Part shown: positions 1 to 23,081 of the stretch, piece after piece | How positions within the stretch are numbered: position 1 is the stretch's first letter | Layout of the letters: every line of letters begins with the position of its first letter | NCBI RefSeq assembly: GCF_022682495.2 | Contig: NC_071391.1 | Location: forward strand, 42,189,998 to 42,253,997 | Direction of reading: 5' to 3' | DNA: 64,000 bases | Source: Desmodus rotundus | Taxonomy: Eukaryota; Chordata; Mammalia; Chiroptera; Phyllostomidae | Translations under genes and position numbers: made by a program | Notes under the pieces: generated by a model | The model's input: only the letters and a program-made list of their open reading frames with translations | Told to the model about the DNA's origin: nothing | Databases searched by the model: none

Positions 1-400
1 ACTCCGCCCACGCGACAGCACTTCCGGTCGCCAGGTCTGCCCCTCCCCACGGGGGAGGGGAGGGGAGGGGCCGGCGAGCTGGGTCGAACTCCTTGGGGGT
101 ACCTGGTGTAGGAGGGATGGACTCGACTATTTGCTCAATGGCAGGTTTTCGAAACTTCCTGCCTGCCCTGCCGTCTCAGATTGACGGGTCCCCGTGGGCG
201 AGCGAGGGTTAGACTTGGTTTATTTTTATTAATAAGCCAGAGCTGCGCATTGTAGACGCACATCCTGAAGATCGATGATCTCTTAGGATTAGGGAAGTGA
301 TTGCCCCTAGACTCCTTTTTTCTCCCGCCGCCTTAGTGGTCTGCCCTTCCCTAGGAGAGGCGCACGGGAAAGGAGCGAAGGACAGGGAGCTCTTCACAGC
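1..400. promoter_or_regulatory. CpG-rich promoter-like sequence of unknown gene
   Basis: The first ~100 bases are GC-rich with many CpG, an ETS-like ACTTCCGG at about 23-30 and a G-rich run at about 50-70. CpG dinucleotides continue to about 400, then the sequence becomes AT-rich. This looks like the edge of a CpG island and possibly a first exon. No coding exon is recognisable, and neither the transcript direction nor the gene can be decided because the window starts inside the feature. Confidence 0.35.
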
Positions 401-2640
401 CAGGACTTAGGTTAATTAGTCGTTTTTCTCCAACCCGGAATGCAGTTTCAGTCGTCTCGGATATCTTGCCCGCACGCTGGACACTTAAACTTTGGCAAAT
501 CTGGTCTCTGGAATCCTGTGCCTCCACATCATTTGTTCAGTGCCGCCACCTTGCGTAATGTTGAGGTATTAACTCCAGGAGTGTCTCTAGATTCCAGCCC
601 TGTGTTGACACACTGTAAATGTTTAAGGACGGATATTGTTGAAGACAGCATCACCATAACTTCACACATCTTCAAATGATTCCAAATACATTGAGAATTT
701 TTTTTAGAATTTGGCGATTTAGGAGCAAAGAATCCTTTAAATATTTACATGTGTCTCATTCAGAAATATTTTCAGTTGCTTTTATATGAAAACCGATTCA
801 CGGGAAGGGAAAACTGACCGAAAAATTCCCTTCCTCTTTAAACTGTAGCTATTTTAATAATTACTATATTCATAATAAAACTGACAAAATTTTAAGACAG
901 CATCAAGCAAGTCATGTACATTGGGTAGTGTTCATGTCAGCATTCTCTCTCCATGTATTATCTAGTAAATAGTGAGCACAAATTATCCTGGAATCAAACA
1001 GCCAAGTAAACAGTAGCTGAGGCATAACATTTATATTTTCCTAGATTCCAAAAAAAATCTACATATATTTTCATTCAGAAGTCAAACCACTGAGATGTTA
1101 CCACTTTCCATCCATGAAGATGTAAACAAAATTCTTATTCTTGGAAGCTTAAAATTCTGATAGCCTCTTCCTTTTCTTCCCTCAACCACTCTCTTTCTCT
1201 TTCCCTATTACTTGGTTGCCTCTATGATCTGCACATATTAGTATCAGACCAGATATCTTTGGTTTTACCTCTTAGTGGACAAAATCCCCCCACTGCTCTC
1301 CTGTTGTCTCCCAGTAGGGCATGTGCCAATCAGTACTCACCTTGAGAATGTCAGGCAGCTGGTGAGCAAGCCCCAAGTGTTAGTTTTTGCCAGGTTGTGT
1401 TGTTTATGAAATGATTGCTTTGGTCTGGTATCTGCTATACTTGGTAAGACTACATTCATATGCATAAACACAAACATCCAGATTTTTGAGAGTATTTATT
1501 ACCGCAGGATTTTTGAATGGATTTTCCCCATAGTTTATCTTTAGGTTTCCAAGAATTGTTACCTTTCTTTTCTAAAGGAGAGGAAAAGTAAAGGCAAGAC
1601 TCTTGAAAAAAATGTCAAACCATTTCACAATTGAAAATATATTAACCTAAATGATGGTAGGCAGGGTAAGATCTATCCCTGTTTAAAAGTGTTCGCTGTA
1701 TTTATGATGAATTCTGGTGCTGAAATTTCTTTCATAGAATCCTAAGTTTGACTCTCAGAAAACCTGAGCATACAGTTGGGGAATTCTTCATCCCTAAAGC
1801 TAGAATTTATTGCATTTGATACAGTTGGGTTGTTAGTTGCCAAGTCAGCCTTCTTCTTTGGGAGATTATAATTATTGATGGCTACGATTTTTTAACATTT
1901 ACTATGACCAAACACTGTGTTAAATCATTAAGCTCTAATAATGTTAAAACCATACATTTGCAGTTAACTTGCAATTCCTGTACTTAAGAAATAAGTACTG
2001 TATTACCTCATTTGAGCTGTAAAATAATCAAAATGGAGGCCAGGTATCCCTATTCTCAGATGAGATATTAGAGTCCCAAGTTAAATAATTAGCTAAAGGA
2101 CAAATTACTGGCAAATTCAGGATTAAAATACAGAAGTTTTATTTCCTATATATCTTAAGACTCTTTTAGTAGATGTTTTATAGGAAGAATTTTCATTAAA
2201 AAAATCAAAATATCTTCCTCAGATGCTTTTCTCTCTAGCCACCAAATTCATTGTCTTCTATATTTAGAGATATCTCTTAGGTCTCCTCACTAAAGTGGTA
2301 CCTACAAAATAAACTTTATAATCAATTTGTGAAATAATCTTCTCAATGAAATATTTGGTTAGATTTTTTGTAGCTTAATGTGAGAAGATTCAACATCTCA
2401 ACAAGTCTTCTCATCCAGAAACATCTTTCCATTTATTCAAAATATTTTTTGAGGTTAGTGGGGTCTATACAACTGAATTTACTTATTATATCTAAGCTTT
2501 TAATTGATTTTTTAAAGTTATCCTGATTGGTCTATCACGTCATCAGCAAATATTTAACCTTTGCCATTTCCATTCATTTCACCTGCTATTTCAATTAGCA
2601 CTTTAAGAGGACTAAATAATGGTGTAGATAAGAATTCTTT
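401..2640. other. Intergenic, AT-rich; one possible MIR-like relic
   Basis: No gene is supported. A 79-codon open frame at 440-679 has no recognisable domain. About 1890-2140 has the wording of a decayed MIR SINE (loss-of-metal-like 'lowest common' core, then a segment resembling 'cagatgagatattagagtcccaag'), but it is too diverged to be certain. The rest is unremarkable AT-rich sequence. Confidence 0.35.
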
Positions 2641-2890
2641 TCTTTGTCATTATCTTTAGGATAAAGTCCAAACTTCTAAGATGGCTTACAAGGCCTTTCA
2701 TGATCTGGCCTTTGAGTCTCTGCCTTCACCCCTGTACATTCTTGTCCCATTATTTTCCAGTGCCAGATTCCAGCGTATGAACTTCTGTTTTCTGATGCCA
2801 TGCCCTAATCCCTCTGTAATTTTGTACTCCTGTTTTCCCTTTATCATCTCTCCTAACATTCCCACCCTCCACCACATACAATCTACCTAA
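2640..2890 (+). repeat. L2 LINE 3' fragment
   Basis: The text 'ggataaagtccaaact' followed by 'caaggcctttcatgatctggcc' and a run of pyrimidine-rich sequence matches the 3' part of the ancient mammalian L2 LINE. The open frame that covers it is a shadow of the repeat. Confidence 0.6.
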
Positions 2891-3689
2891 TTTCTACTCT
2901 TTCATGTTTCAACTTAGGTATCTGTCTTGAATGCATACAGTAAAATTTAAATATACATTAAATAAATAGGCTATAGGAAAAGATCAGGAGGTGTTAATTG
3001 GTTGTAAATGTTCTGCAAAAAATTAAAATTTAAATGCACACTAAAGAGGCATTCCTTGATGTATGTTTAACTTAGTAAATAATAGTAAACAGATCTTTTA
3101 TTTAGAAAGCTGGGAGATTTAGGAGAAAAAATATAAGCATTTTACTTAGACCCAAAGACCTAGCTGTTGAGAGAAAAGATAAAAATAGTACTTTTATCTT
3201 TCAACCACAGAAAATTACAGCATATAAGAAAAAAAGATTCAGAACACCTACGATGAGAATGTCAGAATCCATTATATTCAACATGTAATTGCTTTGATGA
3301 ATGAACTATATATCTCAAAGAATTTCTTACATTCAGTGTTTTTCTCTTGTTAGGGTCCTTTAACAAACTGGCTTATGTTTATATGAATTTCCATATTATT
3401 TACTTGCATAGTTTTGTCTTAATACAACAGATGTTGTGATGTAAAGTATGGACAAATGAACATGAGGTAATTTTCCACACTTACTAACTTATCATAGGAG
3501 TCCATTTCAGTATGCTTTTCTGCTTTTGAACAAGGTATGAACTCATAAAGTCACCATCATCATTCATTGGGAATGTCTCCAGTATGAATGCTTTTGGGCA
3601 GATTATAATAAGCTTCTCAGCTCAAGAACTCTTTGGGATCCTGAAGCAGTTTATGGAACAAAGAGGCAGTTCTGGTGCACAGAGAAGTA

Positions 3690-4357
3690 GGATACTTTAT
3701 TGACCTTTTAATGTTTAGGATAAATGATAGACCTAGGGCTATGGAAATCTCTCCAGCCTAGTCCCAAAGAGTACTTTTTAAAAATGCAGATCTTAAAGAA
3801 TACATGTACATTAACAACAACACATCCACCTCCCATTGCAGGTGATAACCCTTTTCCGATTGTAGTCCCCACTGAGCACCAGGGCAGCCAAGGATATTAA
3901 TAAGGGTGGAATAATTGACTGTCACTGTGGTCTTTGCCATTAATTCAGAGAATTTATTCCTTAGAAATGCCTTCCTATATTCTTGTGAACTCAAGGTTTC
4001 TTGTAATCTCTTATAAGAACTGAAAGTGTGAGTTTTATTAAATATCAACTCCAAATGTATGGCTTGGCTCTCCCAAATATGGACTTCCTCAAAAGATCAG
4101 ATGAAGCGGTCCTTTTTATGAACTAGTGAAAGATGATGGTAATGAACATCAGAAGGATGATAGACAAACACTTGTATGGTGATATATTTAACTCCAAAGT
4201 CTGTGGCTTCATCTGGAAGCCTGGAAAATCTCCCTGAGATTTCTATCCAATGAGAGATTTCCCTCCAATATTAATTCCGTCATTTTCAATGAAAGAATAA
4301 TCTCTGACAAGTTTTTTTTCCATTTAGCATTTACATAGGATTCCTTCCAGCATAAAT
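3690..4357 (-). other. ZNF215: ZNF215 3' UTR with two AATAAA signals
   Basis: Downstream of the ZNF215 stop (TGA at 4358-4360) the minus strand carries AATAAA at about 4036-4041 and again at about 3696-3701, either of which could end the transcript. The minus-strand text just after the stop still resembles a zinc-finger linker (Ile-Tyr-Ala-Gly-Arg-Asn-Pro in place of the usual Ile-His-Thr-Gly-Glu-Lys-Pro) but contains stops. A similar linker relic (His-Thr-Gly-Asp-Ile-Pro) is near 3570-3590. These are probably decayed fingers. The poly(A) site actually used cannot be told from sequence. Confidence 0.5.
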
Positions 4358-15034
<10,677 letters not shown>

Positions 15035-15055
15035 CTTCCTAGATACAACTCTCAC

Positions 15056-16264
15056 TTTGTTTGATTTTCTTATCTGATCAGTCCAGTAATTCTTAGTCTC
15101 AGGCTAAGCACATGTATACTATATATAGGTGGTGTGACTTGACACAAGTTATATATCAAAATAAAATTTCCAGAAGTTCCAGGAGTTTCAAATAGAAAGC
15201 TGACATTCAGGTACCTGAGAAACTGAAAAAAGACACAGACATGACATATAGATAATGAACATGTATTAGCATAGTGTTAAAAAATAAAATAGTACAAATA
15301 CTATTCCTAAAATCACTTAATAATCCATATAATGGATTCTCCTTTTAATTCTTGTTTTCCATCTTTGGAACAGGAAAATATGCTGTCCCTTCCCCCTAAC
15401 CACCCCAAAAAGACAGAGAAAGAAACACAGATAGATTTCACACAAAAAAGTGATTAGGCATCTTACAAAAAAAGATAAATTAAATATTCCTTTGATTAAA
15501 ACAAACTTCATAATTTAATTGCAGTTAGATTTCTTCTATACCAGGTGACAACTCATTTTTGCTTTACAACTAAGTAAAACAAATTTTCAGGCAGGAGAGT
15601 CAGGCTATTAAGGTTTCATATTAGAGATGCCTAAAAAAACCTCTTCTTAAGTTCCCAATAATATACCAATAAAGTTACACAAAATGGGTAAAATTGGCAC
15701 TAGCCCTAGGAGTTAACGTAAGAAACTATCATTTAAAAAAAACACAAGAATAAATACCCATGAGCTATTTTATCATTAGGGATTAAATCAAAAAGTGTAT
15801 TCCCAAATTACAATAATTAAAATTTTTCATTTGTTAGGACTCACTGGGGCCTTGTCTGCAATGTCCACAAGAGAAGTCTTAGGCTCAACTGAACAGACTC
15901 ACAGGACTAGCATGGGTCACACTGGGCACCAGTTTATTCATAAAGCTACTGGACAGAAAAAACAGCTTGTTGGCAGAGTAACTGGCATCTTTCTTCAGTG
16001 GGAGTCCTCATAGAGTATAACTCAAGTCAAGAGACCTGCATAGGTTGTGCAAAAGCATCTTGATTGAAGGGCCTTCCTCCAGGAGCCAGTATCTTTTCTA
16101 AAAACTCTCAGCACAGCACTCAGTGTTCCCCAAAGAGCTTTTCCAACGTTAACAGTCATTATGTTCAGGGAAGTTCAGATACAGCTTTCTAACCAATTTC
16201 CAATACTGCCAGTCTGTATATAATTTACCATTCAAAGGTCTTTTTTATTATATGCCTCAAGGCC
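15056..16264. other. ZNF215 5' intron, nothing firmly identified
   Basis: AT-rich intron upstream of the SCAN exon. About 15840-16140 has the look of an older interspersed repeat ('caccagtttattcataaagc', 'gccttcctccaggagcc') that I cannot name. No supported exon; the UTR exons of ZNF215 must lie between here and the CpG island but cannot be located by eye. Confidence 0.3.
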
Positions 16265-16460
16265 TGTGGTTTTCGGAGGTGATTTTGCCACCAGGGCAAT
16301 GTCTGGAGACATTTTGGTTGTCACCACTGAGGGTTATTACTGGCACCTAGTGGGAGGGGACCAGGAATGCTGCTAACAACCCTATAATACACAGCCCTCT
16401 ATAACAAAAAATTTTCTAACCCAAAATATCAATAATTACGAGATTAAGGAACCCTGATAT
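16265..16460 (+). mobile_element. Short hAT-like transposon relic
   Basis: The sequence 'gtggttttcggaggtgattttgccaccagggcaatgtctggagacattttggttgtcac' followed by 'ggcacctagtgggaggggaccaggaatgctgctaacaaccc' and ending 'gattaaggaaccctg' is a widespread mammalian non-autonomous hAT-type element. Ends are decayed and I do not assign a subfamily. Confidence 0.5.
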
Positions 16461-16674
16461 AGGCAATATACAGTGAACTAAGAGTGCATACTTTGGGTTC
16501 GTACCTGACATGAGGTTAAATCTCAGCTGAAGGTACTGTACGTATGATATGGAACAAGTTATTTAACAGAAGCTTGAGTTTTCTCAACTATAACAATACT
16601 TATAATTAAATTATAAGTACTAAAGGAACACTCATCTCACTCCTTGGCAGACAGTAAGCACTCAATACTTGCTT

Positions 16675-17645
16675 TGTTGAGAGTTTTTACTGTAAGAGGA
16701 TGTTGAATTTTGTCAAATTCTTTTTCTGCATCTATTGAGATCATCATACAATATTTATCTTTCATTTAATTAATGTGGTGTATCAGATTGACTGATCTGT
16801 GAATATATTTGCAAATCATATATCTAATAACGGGTTAATATCCAAAATATATAGAAAACTCATACAATCAATAACAAACCAAACCAACAGTCCAATTTAA
16901 AAAATGGACCGAAGATCTGAATAGCCATTTTTCCAAAGAAGACATACAGATGGACAAGAGGTAAATGAAATGATACTCAACATCATTAGTCATCAGGAAA
17001 ATGCAAATCTAAGCCACAATGAAATATCACCTTACACCTGTGAAAATGGCTATTACCAAAAAGACAAGAGATAACAAGTGTTGGTGAAGAAAAGAGAACC
17101 CTGTGCACTGTTGGTGGGAGTCTAAACTGGAGCAGCCGTATGAAAAAGAGTATAGCGTTTCCTCAAAAATTAACAATAGAACTACCATATATGATTTAGC
17201 AATCCACTTCTGGACATTTATCTGAAGAACATGAAAACACTAACTTAGAATGATATATGCATCCCTATGTTCACTGCAGCACTGTTGATAAGAGCCAAGA
17301 TATGGATACAACCTAAGTGTCCACCAATAAGTGAACAGATAAAGAAATTGTAGTATATATACAAAATGGAATATTATTTAGCCATAAAAAAGAATGAAAT
17401 CTTTCCATTTGCAACAACATGGATGGACCTCGAGGGCATTATGCTAAGTGAGGTCAGGCAGAGAAGGATAAATACTGTATGATCTCTCTTATATTCGGAA
17501 TCTAAAAACAAAAACCAACCAACACAAAAAGCCAATAAAACCAAACTCATAGATTCAGAGCACAGATTGGTGTTTACCAGAGAAAGCAGGTGGGGAATAG
17601 GGGAAATGAGGTTTATTTTTGTGTTTTATTTTTGAAGAGTTAGAA
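16675..17645 (+). mobile_element. L1 fragment with 5' inversion
   Basis: About 16675-16815 is antisense ORF2 ('tttttctgcatctattgagatcatc', 'taatgtggtgtatcagattgac'). From about 16816 to 17640 the orientation switches to sense ORF2 and tail ('ccaatttaaaaaatggaccgaagatctgaatagccatttttcc', 'catggatggacctcgagggcattatgctaagtgaggtcag'). The switch is the usual signature of twin-primed L1 insertion. Confidence 0.7.
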
Positions 17646-17649
17646 GCAA

Positions 17650-19004
17650 ATGAGCAGAATATAATTCCTCAAGGTTTTCTGTTGTGTCTTGTTGCAATCA
17701 TATCCATTTTAAAAAGCACTCAACAGATGATCATATATACAATGTTTATGTCTGCCTATTAGTAGATCTTACAGATTGATGGAAACTGTGCACAAAAGTT
17801 ATTTCCTGACTCCTGACATCAAACACAAACCTCCAAAGCTTAAGAAAAGTCTGGGTTCATTTAAAAAATAAAGTTTCAAGTAGCCCATCTTTGTTTACAG
17901 TATAAAAATTAAAAAAAAAAATAGTTTCAAAGTGACAATGAGGTATCACTGAGTCCCAATGAAACAATGAGATGTAGGTCCAGATACTTTAAAAATTAAC
18001 AGAAAGGGAGAAAAAGGGAAAAAGCTCACAGTCAATATGTTGAAAATAAAACAAGAAAACAAGGAAGCACAAAAATTAAAAAATTAAAAATAGAAATAAC
18101 AAAAATATTTATTGTAACAATAAATATACTGGGTAAAAGTTTAAACTCAACCAGATAAACACTCAAGAGACATCCAAAACAAAAGAACTTCAAAGCTGAG
18201 AATAAAGGGATGATTAAAAATACAAGCAAATGTAAGCAATAAAATATGCATGAATATACTGAATTAAAATATATATTAAATTAAAAGCACAAATCCATTA
18301 AAATAGAGGAAACTTTCAATGATTAAAGGTACAACTCATAATGAAGTATAACTATTATTAAATGTACCAAAAAATGTATTGAAATAGTTATAGCAAAACC
18401 CTCTGAAAAGATGAAATTAACAATGACAATAGAAATTGGAGACTACAGTAACTTTCTCAGTCCTTAAAGAAAAAACCCTAAAATTAATTACTAAGATAGT
18501 GCATATAAGTAATATGCTTAGTCTGATATATAAACCAAACAGAATGTAGTTTATATTCAGGCACTGACGAGAATGCTTACAAAAAAGCTACTTATTAGGC
18601 TACAAAAGAAAAAAACCTCCTCAATAAAAAAAATAATATAGAGTGGTACAGACCCCATATACTACCAAAATGAAAAACAGAATTTATCCAGAGAAAAGAA
18701 CACTCTCAATTACTTTGAAATTTAAATGTTGCTGCTAAAAAACAATTCACATTAAAAACATTGCTCATCATGGAGCTCATCATAGCAAGCTCAGTCTCTA
18801 CTGTGAGGCAATGTCAAAGCCTTACGTACATAATTAAACAAAAATGAGATGAATTAAACATTCAATTCTGTGGGAAAAAGCAACAAAATATACTAGAGAT
18901 TTATAGGTTACAAATATGTTAATAAATTAGTATACATAATTATAGAGCTCGGAGGACAAGTAAACATGATATACTTGCACTTAGGATACAGGACGGTTAA
19001 AAGT
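17650..19004. other. A-rich intronic DNA, probable L1-derived, no gene
   Basis: Long A-rich stretch without open frames of interest. Its composition and phrases such as 'aaattacaaatccattaaaatagagg' suggest old L1 ORF2-like sequence or low-complexity DNA. I cannot place boundaries. Confidence 0.3.
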
Positions 19005-19259
19005 CAGGAATTTTCAATCTTTTTTATTTCATAGCACACAACTAATTACTAAAATTGTGTGGCACACTAAAAATATATTTTTTGCCAATCTGACAAAAAA
19101 ATAGGTATAATTTTGATTCATTCACATCGGATGGCTATTGTTGTATTGGCTATTGTCATTTTTAATTTGACAATCTAAGGGAAATGAGGTCAGTGCCCCA
19201 GACTAGTCAAATATCGCAAGTTTTAATCATTCTTGTGGCACACCGGTTGAAAATTGCTG
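19005..19259. mobile_element. Non-autonomous hAT element with matching inverted ends
   Basis: Starts CAGGAATTTTCAA and ends TTGAAAATTGCTG, a 13-bp terminal inverted repeat with one mismatch. The interior contains 'catagcacacaactaa' and, reversed in sense, 'cttgtggcacaccgg' (a polyA-like dispersed family carrying 'gtggcacac'). Length about 255 bp with no coding capacity. The flanking octamers (TTAAAAGT and GTTTAGGT) only half agree, so the target duplication is not convincing. Confidence 0.6.
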
Positions 19260-19849
19260 GTTTAGGTGATAGAAGGGCCAAGGTTTGTCGCTGACAGCCA
19301 GGAGCTTAAGTGCGCTCTACTTGATGAATACCGAAATAAACAAAGTCAAGAACTATTTCAATTTAAACTGAATAGCCGCCTTAGAGGATGACGGCGGGAC
19401 TCAGCCTGAAGAATTAAGAAGGTGAGCCAAAGGCACTGAGGAAGGGCTCAGTAAAGCGCAGGTGACAGGGATCTGGAGACTTGCAGTAAACAACCAGGTG
19501 ACACAAATTCAAAGAATTTTACAGTTTCAAGGAATTTGAACAGGCGTTTATTATGCTAAGAATGTTGTTTTCAATCCAATAGATTTTAGGTAGGCAGTAG
19601 CCTGAGGTAAGGAGAGCCTTTCAGATTAGCTCAGAAAAGGAGGAGCAGAAAACAGTTTGGAAATCAGTGTCAGAAAAAAGACAGACGCCTGCAGGTTTTA
19701 ATGTTTGGGGGGTTGTGGCTAGGAATAATTGGGGAAGCAAGGCAAGTTGGAATGAACTTTTCTCCATTTTCTTTCCCAGTTGGCGGATCCAGTCACACTT
19801 GTTATTTCCGCGAGAACTCAATACCAGTCATTCCAAAACCAGCTAAGAT

Positions 19850-20560
19850 ACATTCCCCAGGTTGAGCCCCTGGAAACTGCCCCATCGCGGAATGGAAGAC
19901 ACAGCAGCGAGACGAAATTCCTGGTTTAGCAGAAGCAGACCTAGAGCCCAGCTGTCCTGCTCCACTCCTCAAACCCTCTTAGCGCTGCTCTCCCACACAC
20001 TAACACCCCTCCGCAGCCCTCGCCTCGCCTCCATCCCAGTCCGCTCGCGCCCACCCAGCTTCTCCCGCAGACACTGCGGAACGCCGTATTGGAATCCCGG
20101 TAACTGCGAACTAGCCGAGCAGACGCCCCCTAGTGGGACTCCCAATTCCGTGCACCCGCGTCCGGCTGATACCTGGGAGCAAGCCTTCCCGCCCCAGCTC
20201 TGCTCAGGCACCCCCAGGCGTCTGTTCCGATGAACGCGACAGAAGTCGCATTCGTGGCTGGCGGAGGGAGTTGCAGTAGCCAATCACACCACAAACAGGA
20301 AGCGCCGGCCCCAACTGGTGCATACACGCCACAGCCGAGCCGGACCTGTGTCTTACAAATGCCAACGCAAGCCCACCGCCTATTCCCGCGCACGCGCACC
20401 AGCGTGGAAGGAGCACCCAGACTCCCGTGCGGCCCAGCGGGGCTATAAAGTAGACCGAGGTGGGCAGTTCCTCGTCTCTCCCACTTCCCTACGGCCCGCC
20501 TACTTCGTAGACTTACTTCCAGCCTTCCGGCCACGAACGGACGGACGGAAGCCCGGTTTC
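19850..20560. promoter_or_regulatory. ZNF215: CpG island, likely ZNF215 promoter and possibly bidirectional
   Basis: CpG-dense region between the ZNF215 SCAN exon and the OR2D3 block. It holds a CCAAT box at 20280-20284, an NRF1-like CGCGCACGCGC near 20387-20397, and CTATAAAG at 20443-20450 on the plus strand. As the only CpG island 5' of ZNF215 it is the best candidate for its promoter and non-coding first exon (minus strand). The plus-strand order CCAAT, NRF1, TATA also fits a divergent plus-strand start near 20470. The many open frames here are GC-rich shadows. Confidence 0.6.
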
Positions 20561-21239
20561 CGAAGACGGGCGTCTGAAATTTATGTCGCTAACCCAATTC
20601 CATCCAGGAAAATTGGCCAAAACCTTTCTTACCTTCTACCTGCCAGACCCCACCCTCCTGATTGGCTTGAAACCAAAAATCAATGCCATAATTTCTACAG
20701 AATACCGTCTTGCATATAACATGGTTTTCGCTGACTGATTCACTGATTCACTCATTCAGTTTTGCATCATGGTAAAAGATTTTGCAGAAGATCGTGAGCT
20801 CAGGTTTGGCTTTTTGAGTATAAGACACGTTGTGACATCCAAGAAGCATTGTCTAATAGACAAATCACTGGCATCTGGATCTTAGAGGTGTTGGGAGTAA
20901 ACATGTAAAATTTGTGTCATTTCTGGGTAGAGGGTAATTGATGCCATGAGTGGGAGGCGATATAACATACAGACAGACAGAGATAGAGAAAATAAGAGAG
21001 GGTATTGAGCCTCAGAGGAAGATCTCAAACTAGTCAATCATGTAAAGGCTCTAGGGAGGGAACTATAAATCTAGGTCATGAGCTGACCAAGAACAAGATG
21101 TGGAACTAAATTTTTTATTTTGTTGCAACCTCCTCTGTACCCATTACTATCATAAGTGATTTACAAGCATCATCTCAATCATCACCACACTACTATAAGG
21201 TACAGGTTGTCATCCCCCAAGTTATTGAAACTAAAAGAT
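20561..21239. other. Intergenic; MIR-like sequence crossing the duplication edge
   Basis: About 21110-21300 resembles a MIR SINE ('cattactatcataagtgatttacaagcatcatctcaatcatcaccacactactataaggtacaggttgtcatccccc', then 'ggcacagcaaaggttcaagctcagatcac'). The second half of it is repeated at 48220, so the duplication edge lies inside this element. The remaining 500 bases hold nothing recognisable. Confidence 0.5.
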
Positions 21240-23081
21240 GGCACAGCAAAGGTTCAAGCTCAGATCACTTCATACTTGTCCCACAGCTACTCTCTCAATG
21301 CTGTAAGATTTAGAGCTAAGAGATGACAGAATGGTGGAATGATATTTTCTGAGACTGAGGGTATGACGTGTGCCATGAATTGTTTGTGATGGGACCGGCC
21401 TTTATAAAAGTCATATTTAACTATCTAGGCAAAATAAAAATTTAACCTGGAAGTATTGCCGGTAAACATGTCAGACATTGTCTTGAGTCAATTAAGAGTG
21501 CAGGGAAATGGAAAATGCACTAAGTAGGGGGGAGAATGATCAGCCTTCCTTTCATACCTCTCGGACACATGCAGTTTCTGACCATGTATCTCCACTGAAA
21601 TCCAGACGGTTCTCTCTAATGGAACAAGGGTCATTTTCAGGTTGCAGCCACCTCACAGGAGGTCTAGTTATTGTGATGGCACACCTTTATAAGGTATCTC
21701 TCTGTTCCTCCTCTCGATTGAGTTTATTATGATTCGAATGTCAGTGGCTTTTCTCATCAGAAGCCACAGAGCCCAGAAGACAGTGAAAAATCATCTTTAA
21801 CATGCTAAAGGAAATACACTCTTCAATTCAGAATTGGTGTTACAGTAGCTGTAGGTTAGGAAAACTTAAAGCTGTTCATTGTAATCCCTAGAGAAGCGCT
21901 AAAAAACATGACTCTTACTGTGTAGATAAAGGTCTCCAAAGCCACCTGGAACCAGATCCTTCAGATGCATAGAATTGTTTGGTACAAACTCCATTCCCTT
22001 TTCTCATCATGAAATTCAGCTCTTCTGATATATTGGTTCACTTCTTATGAACTAATCTATCTGCATTAAAAACAAACACACACACAAAGAAACTTGACCT
22101 GACTTAAGCCAACACTTTCCCTAGACCACTTCTAGACTCACTCAGCAAATTTATGTTGCGAATTGAATGAGGCAGATTCTGTACGAGCAATTGGGAGTGT
22201 ATCAGTAAACACAACCGGATGAAGGCTGTCTTAACGTTGAACAGAAGATTCCCTATGCTAAACTATTGTATCTCATCACTGAAAGCTCTGTGTTACACAC
22301 ATGCTCAGAATATTGTGTTGTGTAGATTGTGAAGTGCACTGGTCAGTCTGAAGTTTTTAAGTAGTCAAGACATTAGTGGGGATAATTTGGTTTCATAGGC
22401 TATATGTAATGGACATTTGTCAATTTTTGGCTTCTGATCATTGAATACCCTTTCTATGTTTATAGTTTTTTGTGAATTTGGGGGGATTTTAGAGTGTGCC
22501 TCACTCCACAGAACTTGAATATTACCCAAAATCCACTTTGTCTTCATTACAGCTAGGGCATAGCATGTAACTTGCACTCAATTAGCTAGGCCCAGTCTAC
22601 ACTTTAAATTAAGAGGCAGTAATATAAGAAAGCAAAGACAGCAAACCATTTCTTGTATTTTTGAAAAATAGACATTTTAAAGCAGTTTCAGGTTTACAGG
22701 AAAATTGCAAAGATATAGTACAGTGAGCTCTCCCATATACCTCCTCACTTTTCCCTATTATTTTTTCTAACTTTATTTTTATTGTTGACACTATTACAGA
22801 TGTCCTATTTCTCCCCCCTTTGCACACCTCCACCCAGTCCTTAACCCTCTCCCCCACCCCCCCCCCCCCCCGCCCCGGCCATCACCACACTGTTCTCTGT
22901 GTCTATGGGTTATGCATATATGTTCTTTGGCTAATCCCTTCACCTTCTTTCATGCAGTCTTCTCTCTCTGCTCCCTTCTGACAGCTGTCAGTCTGTTCCA
23001 TGTACCCATGCCTCTGGTTCTATTTCGTTCATCAGTTTGTCTTACATTATTATGGCACATTTGTTACAATTAAGAAAATAA
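21240..23081 (+). repeat. Segmental duplication copy 1, block A
   Basis: Repeated in the same orientation at 48220-50597. Long stretches are nearly identical, for example 'aagtaggggggagaatgatcagccttcctttcatacctctcgg'. The right end includes 'gttacaattaagaaaataa', after which copy 1 enters a half-L1 element while copy 2 runs straight into block B. The block also carries an antisense old L1 tail (about 22655-23040, both copies) and a C-run at about 22859-22871. No gene is present; small open frames are not conserved between copies. Confidence 0.9.
23072..23081 (+). repeat. Half of HAL1 target-site duplication 1
   Basis: AAGAAAATAA lies immediately left of the half-L1 at 23082. Its partner is not at the other end of that element but at 34794-34803 in reverse complement (TTATTTTCTT), at the tail of the other half-L1. 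The undisturbed site exists once at 50588-50597 in copy 2. Confidence 0.85.

Noticed and set aside
19862..20719. Several overlapping frames of 70-134 codons on both strands
   Set aside because: They arise from the high GC content of the CpG island and show no known domain.
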